From the NCBI RefSeq assembly GCF_000372725.1, contig NW_005201192.1:622378-686377 (forward strand): DNA of 64,000 bases. Reading direction: 5' to 3'. Below the pieces are notes generated by a model that searched no databases, was not told where the DNA came from, and worked only from the letters and a program-made list of their open reading frames with translations. The DNA comes from Emiliania huxleyi CCMP1516. Lineage: Eukaryota; Haptophyta; Isochrysidales; Noelaerhabdaceae. Shown piece by piece: positions 52,123-61,435 of the stretch (within the stretch, counting starts at the first letter, position 1; every line of letters begins with the position of its first letter). A program made the translations under genes and the position numbers.

Positions 52123-53370
52123 ATGTTGGAAAGCTCGACCGTGGTCTGGCTCAGGTCCGCTGCGCGTGAGGCGTCGTACCGGCTCGCGCGCTTCCTTCCC
52201 GAGTCGAGCGACGCCGTGCAGCCCGACTCGCCCATCCACATCTTGGGGACTGTGGTGGAGGCCTCTGCTGAGGCGACCGCCGAGGTGCAGGCCTGCGTGC
52301 GTGCGTGCCTTTGGTTCACGTACCGGCAGCACTTTGAGCCGATCCCGGGCACGGTCTTCACGAGCGACGCCGGCTGGGGCTGCATGATGCGCAGCGGGCA
52401 GATGATACTCGCGCAAGCACTGCTGCGGCTGAGCGCGGGCGGCGGCGGCGCGGGCGCGTCGCTCGAGCGGCGCGAGGCGGCGACGGTGGCGCTCTTCGCC
52501 GACTGCCTCGCCGCACCCTATTCGCTCCACCGGATCACGCTCGAGGGCCAGGCGCAGGGGCTGCCGGTCGGGCGGTGGATGGGGCCGGCCAGCATCGCGC
52601 AGGTGCTGGTGCGGCTGGCGGACCGCGCGCGCGAAGCTGCGGCCGGCGAGGGGGCCGCGGCGGGGGACGCGGCGGCGGGGGACGCGGCGGCGGGCGGCGC
52701 GGCGGCGGCGCGGTGCGGTCCGGGCGTGGTGCTGCACGTTGCGATGGATGGGTCCGTGTACAGAGACGAGGTTGTCGCGGCGGCGAGTGGTGGCGGAGGC
52801 GGGTGGCGGCCGCTGCTGCTGCTCGTGCCCCTGCGGCTGGGGCTCGACCGGCTCAACGCGGAGTACGTGCCAACCATCCTCGGCTTGCTGCGGCTGCCTC
52901 AGTGCGTCGGAGTCATCGGAGGACGGCCGCGCTCGTCGTACTACTTTATTGGGAGCCAAGGCGAGCCCGCGCGAGTCGCACGGGGAGGGGGAGGGGGAGG
53001 GAGAGGGGGAGGGGGGGGCGTGAGGCGAGGGTTTGCGCCTCTAGGCGAGCGGCTGCTCTACCTCGACCCGCACGAGGTCCAGCCCGCGCTGCGGCCCGAC
53101 GACCCCGACGTCGCCTCCTGCCACTACGGGCGAGGCCTCAGGTCGGTCCGGGTGGGGGACATCGACCCGTCGCTGGCGTTCGGCTTCCTGTGCGGGAGCG
53201 CGGACGAGTTCGACGAGCTCTGCGCCGGCTGCGCGCGCGTCGGCTCCTCCTCCCTCTCCGCCTTCAGCATCGCCGAGGCGCGCGTGCTCTGCTACGAGCG
53301 TGCGGGCAGCGAGGCGGAGGAGGCGGAGCCCCTCTCCTCGGACGACGACGACGACCTCGTCGTCTTGTAG
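52123..53370 (+). CDS. ATG4: autophagy cysteine peptidase ATG4
   Basis: Processes and delipidates ATG8 in the cytosol. Family blocks: WFTYRQHFEPIPG, the catalytic cysteine in TSDAGWGCMMRSGQM, PLRLGLDRLNAEYVPTILGL, GGRPRSSYYFIGSQG, the Asp-His pair in LLYLDPHEVQPAL and DPSLAFGFLCGSADEF. The acidic C terminus EEAEPLSSDDDDDLVVL is where ATG8-binding (LIR) motifs sit in relatives. The uninterrupted frame hides an intron whose length is a multiple of three: removing 52961-53044 (GC-AG, Gly/Arg-coding GGGGAG repeats) gives GSQ/GERLLYLDPHEVQ as in the family. AGGCGAGC stands at both splice junctions. Start by ATG at 52123. Confidence 0.95.
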   Translation: MLESSTVVWLRSAAREASYRLARFLPESSDAVQPDSPIHILGTVVEASAEATAEVQACVRACLWFTYRQHFEPIPGTVFTSDAGWGCMMRSGQMILAQALLRLSAGGGGAGASLERREAATVALFADCLAAPYSLHRITLEGQAQGLPVGRWMGPASIAQVLVRLADRAREAAAGEGAAAGDAAAGDAAAGGAAAARCGPGVVLHVAMDGSVYRDEVVAAASGGGGGWRPLLLLVPLRLGLDRLNAEYVPTILGLLRLPQCVGVIGGRPRSSYYFIGSQGEPARVARGGGGGGRGGGGGVRRGFAPLGERLLYLDPHEVQPALRPDDPDVASCHYGRGLRSVRVGDIDPSLAFGFLCGSADEFDELCAGCARVGSSSLSAFSIAEARVLCYERAGSEAEEAEPLSSDDDDDLVVL

Positions 53371-53924
53371 GGTCTTCTTGTAGGGGAGGCGGGCGGGCGG
53401 GGGGGCGGCAGGGGCCCCCGGCTGGGGCGGCGCCTCCTCCCCCCTCCCTTCCTGGAGGAGGGAGGGGGCGAGGTCGCCGCCCTCGAGGCGGGGGCGCGAG
53501 TGGCTGGCTCGGGGGGAAGGGGGAGGAGGGGGGCGGGGCAGCTGCGGGGAGTGGTGCCGTGAGGGAGAGGACATCAGCCCGGAGGACTCAAGGCTGAGGA
53601 CGCACCCGTTGTGTGTGTGTGTGTGCGTGAATATCTCCGCGCGGTGTTCCCTCTGAGTTGTGCTTGGTCGTGCGGTTTTGTGTCTGAGAGCTGCTTTTGA
53701 GTTGTCAGTTGACGTCCATGATCGCGACCATCGAGCGGTCTTACATGTGTTCAGTGTCAAAGAAAACGTAGTACCAAACACCAGAGGAGGAGAGAACACT
53801 CCGGCCAACCGCGCGCGCCGCCGGCTGGGAGAGCGACAGCGCACACCGGACAGGACCGGCGCTCACACTGTGTGTGACAGACGCGCCGGCCGCTCGCTCG
53901 TCCAGGACCCACGGCTCACACGGG
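53371..53924. other. spacer between convergent genes
   Basis: Purine-rich GGGGAGG runs at 53400-53545 and a short (TG)n at 53610-53625. No gene; in particular I see no winged-helix exon for the neighbouring RPA2. Confidence 0.5.
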
Positions 53925-54979
53925 TCAACCATCAGGCACAAGAGATGGTGGCTGCGCGAAGCGCGACAGTATGTACATGGAGTTTGTGGAGGGGGGGGGG
54001 GGGGGGGAGGTTGCGGGTGCGGGTGCGGGTGCGGGTCGCGGGTGTGGCGGGCGGCGGGCCGCCTCGATGAAGTGGAAGGTGTACTCGTTGAAGTCGGCCA
54101 GCGGCTGGATGTTGTACGCCACGATCGAGCGCGAGTTGTTGAACATGCGGAGCTGGCCGACGACCCGGACGACCTTGCCCTCGCGCCACTCCGCGCGCCG
54201 CTGGACCATGAGCTCCTCCGACTCCTGGTCCACCCTGCGGGCCCGCGGGGAGGCGGGTGCGAGGCGGAGGGGTGGAGGGAACGGGGGGCAGCCTCGCCCT
54301 CGGCGCTCTGCGGCCGCCTCCCCTCAGAGGGAGAGGGGAGGGGCGGCGGGAGGGGGATGGCGGCTGCGAGGCGCACCACATCTTGACGATGATGTCGTCG
54401 GTGCCGTCGTCGATGGTGTACTGCAGGTTCGTGTTCTGCTCCTCGGCGGTCATGATGAGACCCACGATGGTGACCTGGTGCAGCTCGTGTCCGTCAACGG
54501 TGAAGTTCTGCTCGCCCGACGCGGCCGAGGGAGCATTCTTCAGCTGCTTGATGGTGACAGGCAGCAGCGACTGCTTCTCCTTGGCGTTCTTCGCCTGCGC
54601 GGCGCAGGCGAGCGGCATCCGAGGGGGCGGGGTGAGCTTGTGGGCGAACCAGCGGCCGCGGCTGCTGTGGGTGTGCGCAAAGCCACCTTGCCGTCGGGAC
54701 CGCTGTTGTCCACGTTGAAGCCGCCCGCCGCGCCCTGGCTGCCCTGCTGGTAGGCCTGGCCACCAAACTGGTCCCCACCCTGCCGCACGCACGCGCGCCG
54801 CGCCGCGGTCAGCCGGGTGCGCGTGTGCGTGTGCCGTCGAGAGGAGCGGGCGCGCGCACCCCCGCCACGAAGCCGCCGCCGCCGCCAAACTGGTCGCCGC
54901 CGAACTGGTCGCCGCCAAACTGGCCGCCGCCGCCAAACCCGCCCGCGTCGTAGCCCCCGAAAGCGCCTCCGCCGTACAT
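53925..54979 (-). CDS. RPA2: replication protein A 32-kDa subunit
   Basis: Single-strand DNA-binding heterotrimer subunit. The start at 54979 gives MYGGGAFGGYDAGGFGGGGQ, a Gly-rich N terminus like the phosphorylated tail of RPA2 (54979 preferred over 55033). Then LLPVTIKQLKNAP, VDGHELHQVTIVGLIMTAEE, NLQYTIDDGTDDIIVKMW and VVRVVGQLRMFNNSRSIVAY with PLADFNEYTFHFIEA form the OB fold. Introns lie at about 54783-54868, 54619-54687 and 54238-54376. After the OB fold the frame runs into Pro-rich sequence and a stop, without the C-terminal winged helix found in animals and yeast. An unseen exon beyond the poly-G tract is the alternative. Confidence 0.88.
53985..54008. repeat. poly-G tract
   Basis: An almost pure run of about 20 G just inside the last RPA2 exon. 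Such runs are prone to length errors in assembly. Confidence 0.9.
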
Positions 54980-55672
54980 GATGCTGGATACGATATCGCG
55001 GTTGGGCTGCTGCCTTTGTCCTCTCCCGCCCACTTGGTTCCAACTTTTTGCGGGGTATGGTATGGTACGGCCCGAAGGGTGGGGGGGGGGTATGGTCCTG
55101 ACCGCCCAAGACTAGCCCTCGACAGGGATGGGGGGGTATGGTCCCTCGGCCCCTCCCTCTACTGCGCCGCCGAGCCCGCAGCGCCATGAGGTAGGAGCAC
55201 GCGCCCGTGTGCCGTGTCGCGGAGCTGCTGCAGCTGCTCCACGCTCCACTCGCCGACACCCTTCTGGTTGCGGAGCGCCTCAATGTAAGTCCCCCGAGAT
55301 TGCGCCGCTGGCGCCGTTGGAATGCGGATAGTAACTACTCTCTGTGGTGCCCCCTTTGGCACTTTACTCCTGTCCCGCGTGACCCTCTGTCTCACATGAG
55401 TTTCGTCCCTCGATTGTGTCACGCGTCTCCTCCTAGTTCGGCTCTGCCGAACTGCGGTCGTATCGTAGCTGCTCTCTTTCTGCTCTTGTTTGTACTTGGC
55501 CTATACTCTCGGCCTCCTCCGCGCGCCGCCGGGCGCGAGTGGGAGCCCTCGTGCTCCCGCAATCAAACGTGGTGACCCATGATGGATCGGTACCCGGCAC
55601 GTGCAGTGCCGTCAACCATGGCCGACGACATCCGACAACAACCGACATACGACAACCTCGGCCTGACTCGAG
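54980..55672. other. intergenic
   Basis: Carries GGGTATGGTACGG-type repeats upstream of RPA2 (55060-55145). A short minus-strand frame with TYIEALRNQKGVGEWSVEQL (about 55200-55290) could be an exon of an unrecognised gene. Nothing firm. Confidence 0.4.
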
Positions 55673-56509
55673 AACCTCCTTATCAGCTGGTCGGCCGCCA
55701 TGTGGGCCTCCGGGCCTGCTGCGGCGGCGCGGCCGGTTGAGGCCGGGCTCGGCCCGGCCCGCGACGGCTGGCCGCCGACGAGCGCGCTCGCGCTGCTCGT
55801 CAAGATGGCGGCGGTGGCGATTGCGGCGACGGTCGTTCAGTCGTACAGCGCTCAGGCGTCTGTCATCTGTCGTCTGTTGTCGCATTTCGCACACGCGCGC
55901 GCCGCGCGACCCGCGTCGCTCCGCGAGGGCATGAGCCTTCCGCGATTCGATCCCGCAGCCAAAAGCTGCTCGTTCGAACCGCGGCCGACTCCGCCATCGT
56001 GGCCGCAGCTGTTGAGCTCTCCAGAAGACTGGTGCCTCATATACTGCCTCCCTGCGGATGCTGCCGGCGAGCCTGGCGGTCCGCTGTACTACAAGGATGT
56101 GCTGACTCGATTCTACCTCGAATTCTTCTACCCCCACGACTCGGAACGCGAATGTGACAGGACCATCGGGTCCTTCGGCCACCAAAGCGAGATCACCCGA
56201 GAGCAGCTGAGTCTGCCTCTGGCCTCGCCTCCCTCTCCTCCAGGCATTCGTGGCATCCTATGGGTCAATGGGTCGTCCAGAGTATCGACCTCTGGCTTGT
56301 CAGTCGCGGTCACTTGATGACCCCCATGAAGTACAGCGATCGCCACCTCGCTGGCCTCTCCACAAGGCCCCCCGACCGCGTCGAACTCATCGGCGCGGGC
56401 TCTCTCGGCTACGGGACCGGCCCCAGCTTCGGCTGAGGGCTAACAAGCTGCCGAGCCCAAATCTCTGTGAGAGTCGTGATTTCTTGTTGGTCTTCAAAAA
56501 TCTCTCTCT
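55673..56509 (+). mobile_element. element 'T1', copy 2 (837 bp), with CTCGAG target duplication
   Basis: Inverted relative to 3503-4370 and collinear with it throughout. It is bounded by CTCGAG at 55667-55672 and 56510-56515. The ends are AACCTCC and AAAAATCTCTCT. The two copies differ by small indels and substitutions, so they are not a recent duplication of the region. Confidence 0.8.
55700..56317 (+). CDS. ORF within T1, unknown (205 aa)
   Basis: An open frame through most of T1 copy 2, containing VICRLLSHFAHARAARPASL, DWCLIYCLPADAAGEPGG and RFYLEFFYPHDSERECDRTI. The matching peptide in copy 1 is preserved in part, in more than one phase. No recognised domain. Conservation between copies could be nucleotide-level only. 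Confidence 0.35.
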   Translation: MWASGPAAAARPVEAGLGPARDGWPPTSALALLVKMAAVAIAATVVQSYSAQASVICRLLSHFAHARAARPASLREGMSLPRFDPAAKSCSFEPRPTPPSWPQLLSSPEDWCLIYCLPADAAGEPGGPLYYKDVLTRFYLEFFYPHDSERECDRTIGSFGHQSEITREQLSLPLASPPSPPGIRGILWVNGSSRVSTSGLSVAVT

Positions 56510-56680
56510 CTCGAGACCCCGGCGTGCACAGCCGGTGCCACTCTCGCGTTCCACACGGCCGGCCCTCATCCAGCTCGTCCAGCTCGCCCTCTCCATCGCC
56601 ACCTCTTCCGTCTTTATCGTCACCGTCGACTTTACCGCCACAGCCCTCTCTTGGAGCACTTGGAGTGCAGTCAGCAGCCT

Positions 56681-56880
56681 CACATCCAGGGCCGGGGAGC
56701 TCAGAAGCGCACCCAGCGGGCCGGATGATCGGCATCGGGCTACGGGCTAGAGAGCCCTGACCCCTAGGGGGGGTGCGCGTTCGCAGGGAAAGGGCCGTAA
56801 AGTAAACACGGGTCTGCGAGGGTTGGCCCCGCGTACCGGGTTTCCCCTTAACTGCAGGACGCCCCCTCTACTCGGAGCTA
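56681..56880 (+). repeat. repeat D, copy 2, upstream of the Sec63-like gene
   Basis: Matches 20702-20917 over about 200 bp, from CACATCCAGGGCCGGGGAGC to CCCCTCTACTCGGAGCTA, ending about 110 bp before the gene's ATG. Confidence 0.9.
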
Positions 56881-56991
56881 ATGAACATCACACTGCACGC
56901 CTCACACGTCAGGTACTTGGAGCACTCCGTGGTTTATTTTTCTTCTTGTGCCGCCGCTCAGGGTGCTGAGCGACCGAGTGGCACCTCCACG

Positions 56992-58920
56992 ATGGCGACA
57001 GAGAGCGAGGAGGACACGTCCACCATCTTCCTCCTCACCTTCTGCACCACCGTCCTGCTCCCGTGGACGCTCATCAAGCTGACTCGAGCGAGCTCCGACG
57101 AGGCGGCCGCGTGGCGCAAGCTCGGCTTCGGCGCGGACTCGGAGGTTGTGAGCTGCGCCGTCCGGCGGCGGCCGAGCCGCTTAAAACGGCACTCGACGGC
57201 GCTCAACGCGCTCTACCTCGTCCTCGTCCTCGCCGAGGGGTATCTCCTCCTCGCCGGCGGCGCGCCCGCCGCCACCTTTGACCCGCACGAGGCTCTCGGC
57301 GTCGACTCGGGCGCGACGCAGGCCGAGATCAGGTCGGCGTACCGGCGGCTCGCGGCGACGCTGCACCCGGACAAGAACCCGGATCCGCGGGCGCACGAGC
57401 GCTTCGTCGAGGTTGCCAAGGCGCACAAGATTTTGACCGACGACGCCGCGCGCGAGGCGTTTGAGCGAGGCGCCGGGCAGTACCAACAGGTTGGCTTTGC
57501 GACGCCGGAGCTGCTCGAGCGGCCGTACGTGCTAGGGCCGCTGCTGCTGGTGGTGGTGTGCTGGCCCCTCCTCCGGCTCCGCTCCATGGGCCGCGAGTCG
57601 GCCGCCAAGCAGGCGGCGCAGGCAAAGGCGCAGCAGCTCTACGTCGGCGCCGCACTCGGCGGAGGCTCCGCCAGGCAGACGGCCAGCCACCCCGCCAGGC
57701 AGGCGGCCCGGCCGTCGCGCGAGTCGCTCCTCCTCGCCCTCGCGCGCGCCGTCGCGCAGCCGCTGCCGCCGGCCCTCGCCTCGCTCGCCGGCCCGCTCGC
57801 GGCCGAGGCGGCGGAGCTGCGCGAGGCGGACGGGCAGGGCGGGGAGGAGAAGCGCTTCGGCGCGGAGCTGGCGGCGGCGGAGCCGGCGGAGGCGGCCGCG
57901 TGGTCTCTCCTCGCGCTGCACCTGGCGCGGCGCGAGCTTGCGGCCGAGTGGCGCCCACGCCTTCAGGCGCTGCTCGAGGAGGCGCCGAGCGCGCTGCAGT
58001 CCTTCGCCGAGGCGGCCGCGGCGGCGGAGGGCTTCTGCGAGGGCGGGCTCGACCAGCCGCTCGGTGCGGTGCGGGACCTCGCCGAGCTGCGCTCCTGCCT
58101 CACCCAGGCGGTGCCCTTCCGCAAGCCGCGCCCCTTTGACACGCTGCTGCAGGCGCCGCACTTCACGCCGCGCGCCGCCGTGGCGGTGGCGGCGGCGATG
58201 GCGGCGCCCGCGGCGGAGGAGGCGGAGGTTGCGGCAGCCGGGGCGGAGGCTTCCTTTGCAGAGGCGGCGGAGGCGGAGGCGGAGGCGGCCCTTATGGGGA
58301 CGGAGGCGGAGGGCGGCGGCGGCGCGGGCCGAGCCCGCCACAAGCGAAAGGGCAAGAAGGCGGGCGGCAAGAAGAGGGGGAGCGGCGGCGCCACCGCCAG
58401 CGACGCGCCGGACTGCGGCGGCTCCGCGGTGGCGCGGCTGGCGGCGCTGGCGGACGGGGCGAGGGCGGCGCTCCTCTCGAGCGCCGGGCTCGACGGCGCG
58501 CAGGAGGCGGAGGTGCGCTCCTTCTGCCGCGTGATGCCGCGGCCGCAGCTGTCGGCGCGCGCCTACGTGGAGGGCGAGGAGGAGGAGGGGGGCGAGACGC
58601 TGCCCGGGGACCGGCTCACCGTCGAGGTCTGCCTGAGCCTGCCGCACGAGCGCGCGCCCGGCTGCCCGGTTCACGCGCCTCGCTCGCCACCCTCCGCCGA
58701 GGCGTGGCTGCTCTGCCTCTCCGACGCGGGAGGGGCGAGGCTGCGGGGCTTGGTCGGCGTGGCAGCGCCGCCCGGCGCGGAGCACGTCGCCAAGTTTGCG
58801 ATCAAGGTGCCGGGCCGGGCCGCAGGGAGCAGCCTCCGCCTCGAGGCGCACGCGTTCTGCTGCTCGTACGTGGGCGTGGACGCCGAGGCTCAGCTGGCGG
58901 TGCCAGTCGGGAGAGGCTGA
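56992..58920 (+). CDS. Sec63-like ER J-domain protein
   Basis: The start at 56992 gives MATESEEDTSTIFLLTFCTT followed by a membrane helix. A second helix (ALYLVLVLAEGYLLLAGG) precedes the J domain, DPHEALGVDSGATQAEIRSA with LHPDKNPDPRAHERF (intact HPD). A third helix is VLGPLLLVVVCWPLLRLRSM. The C-terminal Sec63/Brl-like part has helical repeats (LLALARAVAQPLPPALAS), a basic KRKGKKAGGKKRG insert and a final beta region (LSARAYVEGEEEEGG, VEVCLSLPH). This layout is that of the ER translocon J protein, which recruits BiP. It is 642 residues with no intron needed. Confidence 0.85.
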   Translation: MATESEEDTSTIFLLTFCTTVLLPWTLIKLTRASSDEAAAWRKLGFGADSEVVSCAVRRRPSRLKRHSTALNALYLVLVLAEGYLLLAGGAPAATFDPHEALGVDSGATQAEIRSAYRRLAATLHPDKNPDPRAHERFVEVAKAHKILTDDAAREAFERGAGQYQQVGFATPELLERPYVLGPLLLVVVCWPLLRLRSMGRESAAKQAAQAKAQQLYVGAALGGGSARQTASHPARQAARPSRESLLLALARAVAQPLPPALASLAGPLAAEAAELREADGQGGEEKRFGAELAAAEPAEAAAWSLLALHLARRELAAEWRPRLQALLEEAPSALQSFAEAAAAAEGFCEGGLDQPLGAVRDLAELRSCLTQAVPFRKPRPFDTLLQAPHFTPRAAVAVAAAMAAPAAEEAEVAAAGAEASFAEAAEAEAEAALMGTEAEGGGGAGRARHKRKGKKAGGKKRGSGGATASDAPDCGGSAVARLAALADGARAALLSSAGLDGAQEAEVRSFCRVMPRPQLSARAYVEGEEEEGGETLPGDRLTVEVCLSLPHERAPGCPVHAPRSPPSAEAWLLCLSDAGGARLRGLVGVAAPPGAEHVAKFAIKVPGRAAGSSLRLEAHAFCCSYVGVDAEAQLAVPVGRG

Positions 58921-59195
58921 GCGGTCGGAGGGGGAGGGACGAGCCACGCCTCGGGAAGGGCGAGCCCCGCAGCAGTGCCGTGTGCAGAACCCCCCCCCTC
59001 CCCCTCCTCCCCCGCCGCCGCGCGACTGCCAGTCCGACTCTCGGCTCGAGCGGGCCGACGGTGGGTTGTGAGAATGAGACGTGAGCGGATCATGCACCGC
59101 GCAGAAAGCTCGGATCGCTAGCACACTGTACACCGGGGCCGGCGGAATGCTGCCGCGCATATTCTTTAACTTCATCTTATTTTGACCTCACATCC
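58921..59195. other. intergenic
   Basis: 3' flank of the Sec63-like gene, with pyrimidine runs. No gene. Confidence 0.5.
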
Positions 59196-60094
59196 ATGGT
59201 CTCACAGTGTCCTGAGCCCTGGTCTGACAGCCTGACAGCAAACCCCGGACAGCGCCTGACAGTGCCCGACAGCCTGACACGTGAACACGCAGGTGCGGAC
59301 ACCTGACACGTGACAGCGCCGACAGCACTTTCTCCGACAGTCTGACAGCACGTATCTGACAGCCTGACAGCAGAGTCTGACAGTCGAGGTGCTCCGTCGC
59401 TTTCAGGCCCTAACGTGACAGCCTGACAGCTGCCCGACAGCCCGACAGCACACAGTGGCCTGACAGCAGCGCTGAAACAGCCCCCGACAGCAGCACGACC
59501 GTACACACAGTCAGACCCCGTAGAGCCTCTTTCTTGTGCCCCATGAGGGTATAACAAAACTATTACATGCAAAGACATGTGAGTGTGGTCCATGTAGTCA
59601 TGGGATGGTCATGGGTCTCTCTCTCAACCCTCCCGTCCCACACACCTCTGCGCGTCTGCGGGGACCCCTCTCTAGCACCGGCGGCTGTGCTACTACAAAT
59701 GAAGCTACCAGCTAGCCTTCTGGGGCCCTACAGTCATATGCCTACGGCGTCTGGGTGGGGGTGGCCGCCGCCGTCTGTGCCGCCGCCGCCGCCTGCGCCT
59801 GCGCCGCCATATGCGCTCCCCAGGGGCGGCCGCCACCGCCGGCGTCGCGGCGTGATCACGCCGTGTAGGAGGAGAGGCTGAGAGTATGTGTAGTAGAGCC
59901 CTGCTGGTCTCCTCTTGATGGTGTCATAAGTGTGGCTGGTGTGTGTCAGAGCCTGACAGCACCCCGACAGCACCACCTGACAGCACCTGACAGCAACAGC
60001 CCAACGTCTGACAGCAGCAGCAGCCTGACAGCTCTGACAGCTCAGACAGCGTCTGACAGCAACACCCGACAGCTCCGACAGCACCCGACATACC
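59196..60094. repeat. two CTGACAGC minisatellite arrays flanking a 0.45-kb core
   Basis: Irregular copies of CCTGACAGC(A) fill about 59196-59490 and again about 59946-60094, in the same direction. The 59500-59945 core has no gene. It contains a GCCGCCGCC run and a GGCGTGATCACGCC palindrome. Confidence 0.85.
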
Positions 60095-60209
60095 CGCGTA
60101 CGATCAGCTCAAGCAGACACGCTCCATCGATTGGATCCGGACAGCCATTCGGGGATAGACCTGGTCGCAGCCACGCGCTCTCGAGTCGGAGAGCTCGTCA
60201 CGCCAAGTG

Positions 60210-61256
60210 TCACGCCCCCCCGCGCGCCTGCCTTTGCGCCTCGCTCGCGCGGCGCAGCCGCTCGAGCGTCGCCACCTCGAGCGCCTCGTGGCTCAGCCGG
60301 TCCCCGCCGCCGCCGGCAGCCGGCCGCTTCCACCGCGTCCTGCGGCTCGGCGCGTGGTAAAAGTACGGCCGCCCGTCCGGCGCGATCGCCGTGCGCCAAC
60401 CCTCCGGCAGCTGGTCAGGCGGGCCGCCGGAGGGCGCCGCGCCGTGCGCGGCCGCCTCTTTTGCGGCGGCGGCGGCCTCCGCGGCGCCTCCGGCGAAGCT
60501 CACCTGCAGGCCCCGGTCCACGAGCGCGCGCGAGCTAACCAGCGCCTCCGCCACCGCAGCCGGCACCTGCAGCAGCGCCTTGCGCCCGGCCACCGCAAGC
60601 GCCGCCGCGCGAATGGAGGTGGCCGCCTCGGGAGCGGCGCTCCCCGCGGCCGCCAGCAGCAGCGGACGGAGGTCCTGCTCGGTGAAGGCGTCGGCGGCCT
60701 GCCAGCGCACCACCACTGAGTACGACCCGCCCGCCGCCTGCGCCGCAGGCGCCGCCGCGGGCGCCGCCGCCGCCGCCGGGGCCGCTGCCGCGGGTCGGGT
60801 GGGGTCGAGGCGTCCCGTGCGACGCAGCCGCTCGATCTCACGCTGCAGCTCGGCGCGCGCAGCCGCCTCGGCCGACTCGCGCTCCCGCTCCTCTTTCGCC
60901 GCTGCCGCCGCAGCGGAGGGCGCGAACTTTGCCGCCTTTGCCGCCGCCTCTCGCGCCTCGAGCTCCTCCCGCATCTTGCGCCGGCCGCCTTCCTGCGCTT
61001 CCTGGCGGGCGCGGTGTGCCGCCTTGGCGTCGACCACGGCGTCGAACGCCGCCCGCGCCTTGTCATCCTCGAGCACCTCCTTGGCCTGCGTCAGCTTGAG
61101 GAAGCGCGCGACGGCGCCGTCCGGGTCGGGGCCCTTGTACCGATCGGGGTGGACCTCGAGCGAAAGCTTGCGGTACGCGCGCGATACCTCCGCCTTGCTC
61201 GCGCCGCGCTGCAGCCCGAGGACCTCGTAGTAATCCTCGAACGGGGCGGACGGCAT
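60210..61256 (-). CDS. DNAJC17-like J protein with C-terminal WW domain
   Basis: The start at 61256 gives MPSAPFEDYYEVLGLQRGAS. The J domain has SRAYRKLSLEVHPDRYKGPD (intact HPD) and LTQAKEVLEDDKARAAFD. A coiled coil follows (RRKMREELEAREAAAKAAKF ... REIERLRRTGRL), then an RRM-like region (YSVVVRWQAADAFTEQDLRP). A WW module (LPEGWRTAIAPDGRPYFYHA then SRRTRWKRP) and a short helix (LSHEALEVATLERLRRASEA) close it. J-coil-RRM is the order of DNAJC17/Cwf23, a spliceosome-associated protein. I do not recall the WW addition in the animal or yeast members. Probably nuclear. Confidence 0.85.
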   Translation of the reverse strand: MPSAPFEDYYEVLGLQRGASKAEVSRAYRKLSLEVHPDRYKGPDPDGAVARFLKLTQAKEVLEDDKARAAFDAVVDAKAAHRARQEAQEGGRRKMREELEAREAAAKAAKFAPSAAAAAAKEERERESAEAAARAELQREIERLRRTGRLDPTRPAAAAPAAAAAPAAAPAAQAAGGSYSVVVRWQAADAFTEQDLRPLLLAAAGSAAPEAATSIRAAALAVAGRKALLQVPAAVAEALVSSRALVDRGLQVSFAGGAAEAAAAAKEAAAHGAAPSGGPPDQLPEGWRTAIAPDGRPYFYHAPSRRTRWKRPAAGGGGDRLSHEALEVATLERLRRASEAQRQARGGA

Positions 61257-61435
61257 TGGTGTGCCTTGGCCGTGCTTGCCCGGTGTGAGTGGGCACCAAA
61301 AGAGAGAATTTAAGTCCTCGCACGACACTGGGCAGAGAAAGGAATACACACCGCACTCTGTCACAAGAAAGCGTGTGTGGTATATTGTTGGCACATGACA
61401 AGCGATCCCACGACAGCGATTGTGGGGACTACATG

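Noticed and set aside
54980-55672. Small gene with TYIEALRNQKGVGEWSVEQL
   Set aside because: Too short and without start, splice or family support; mentioned only as a possible exon.
1130-60100. CRISPR array as an explanation for the short tandem repeats
   Set aside because: The genome is eukaryotic, the units are directly abutting minisatellites without unique spacers, and no cas-like genes are present.
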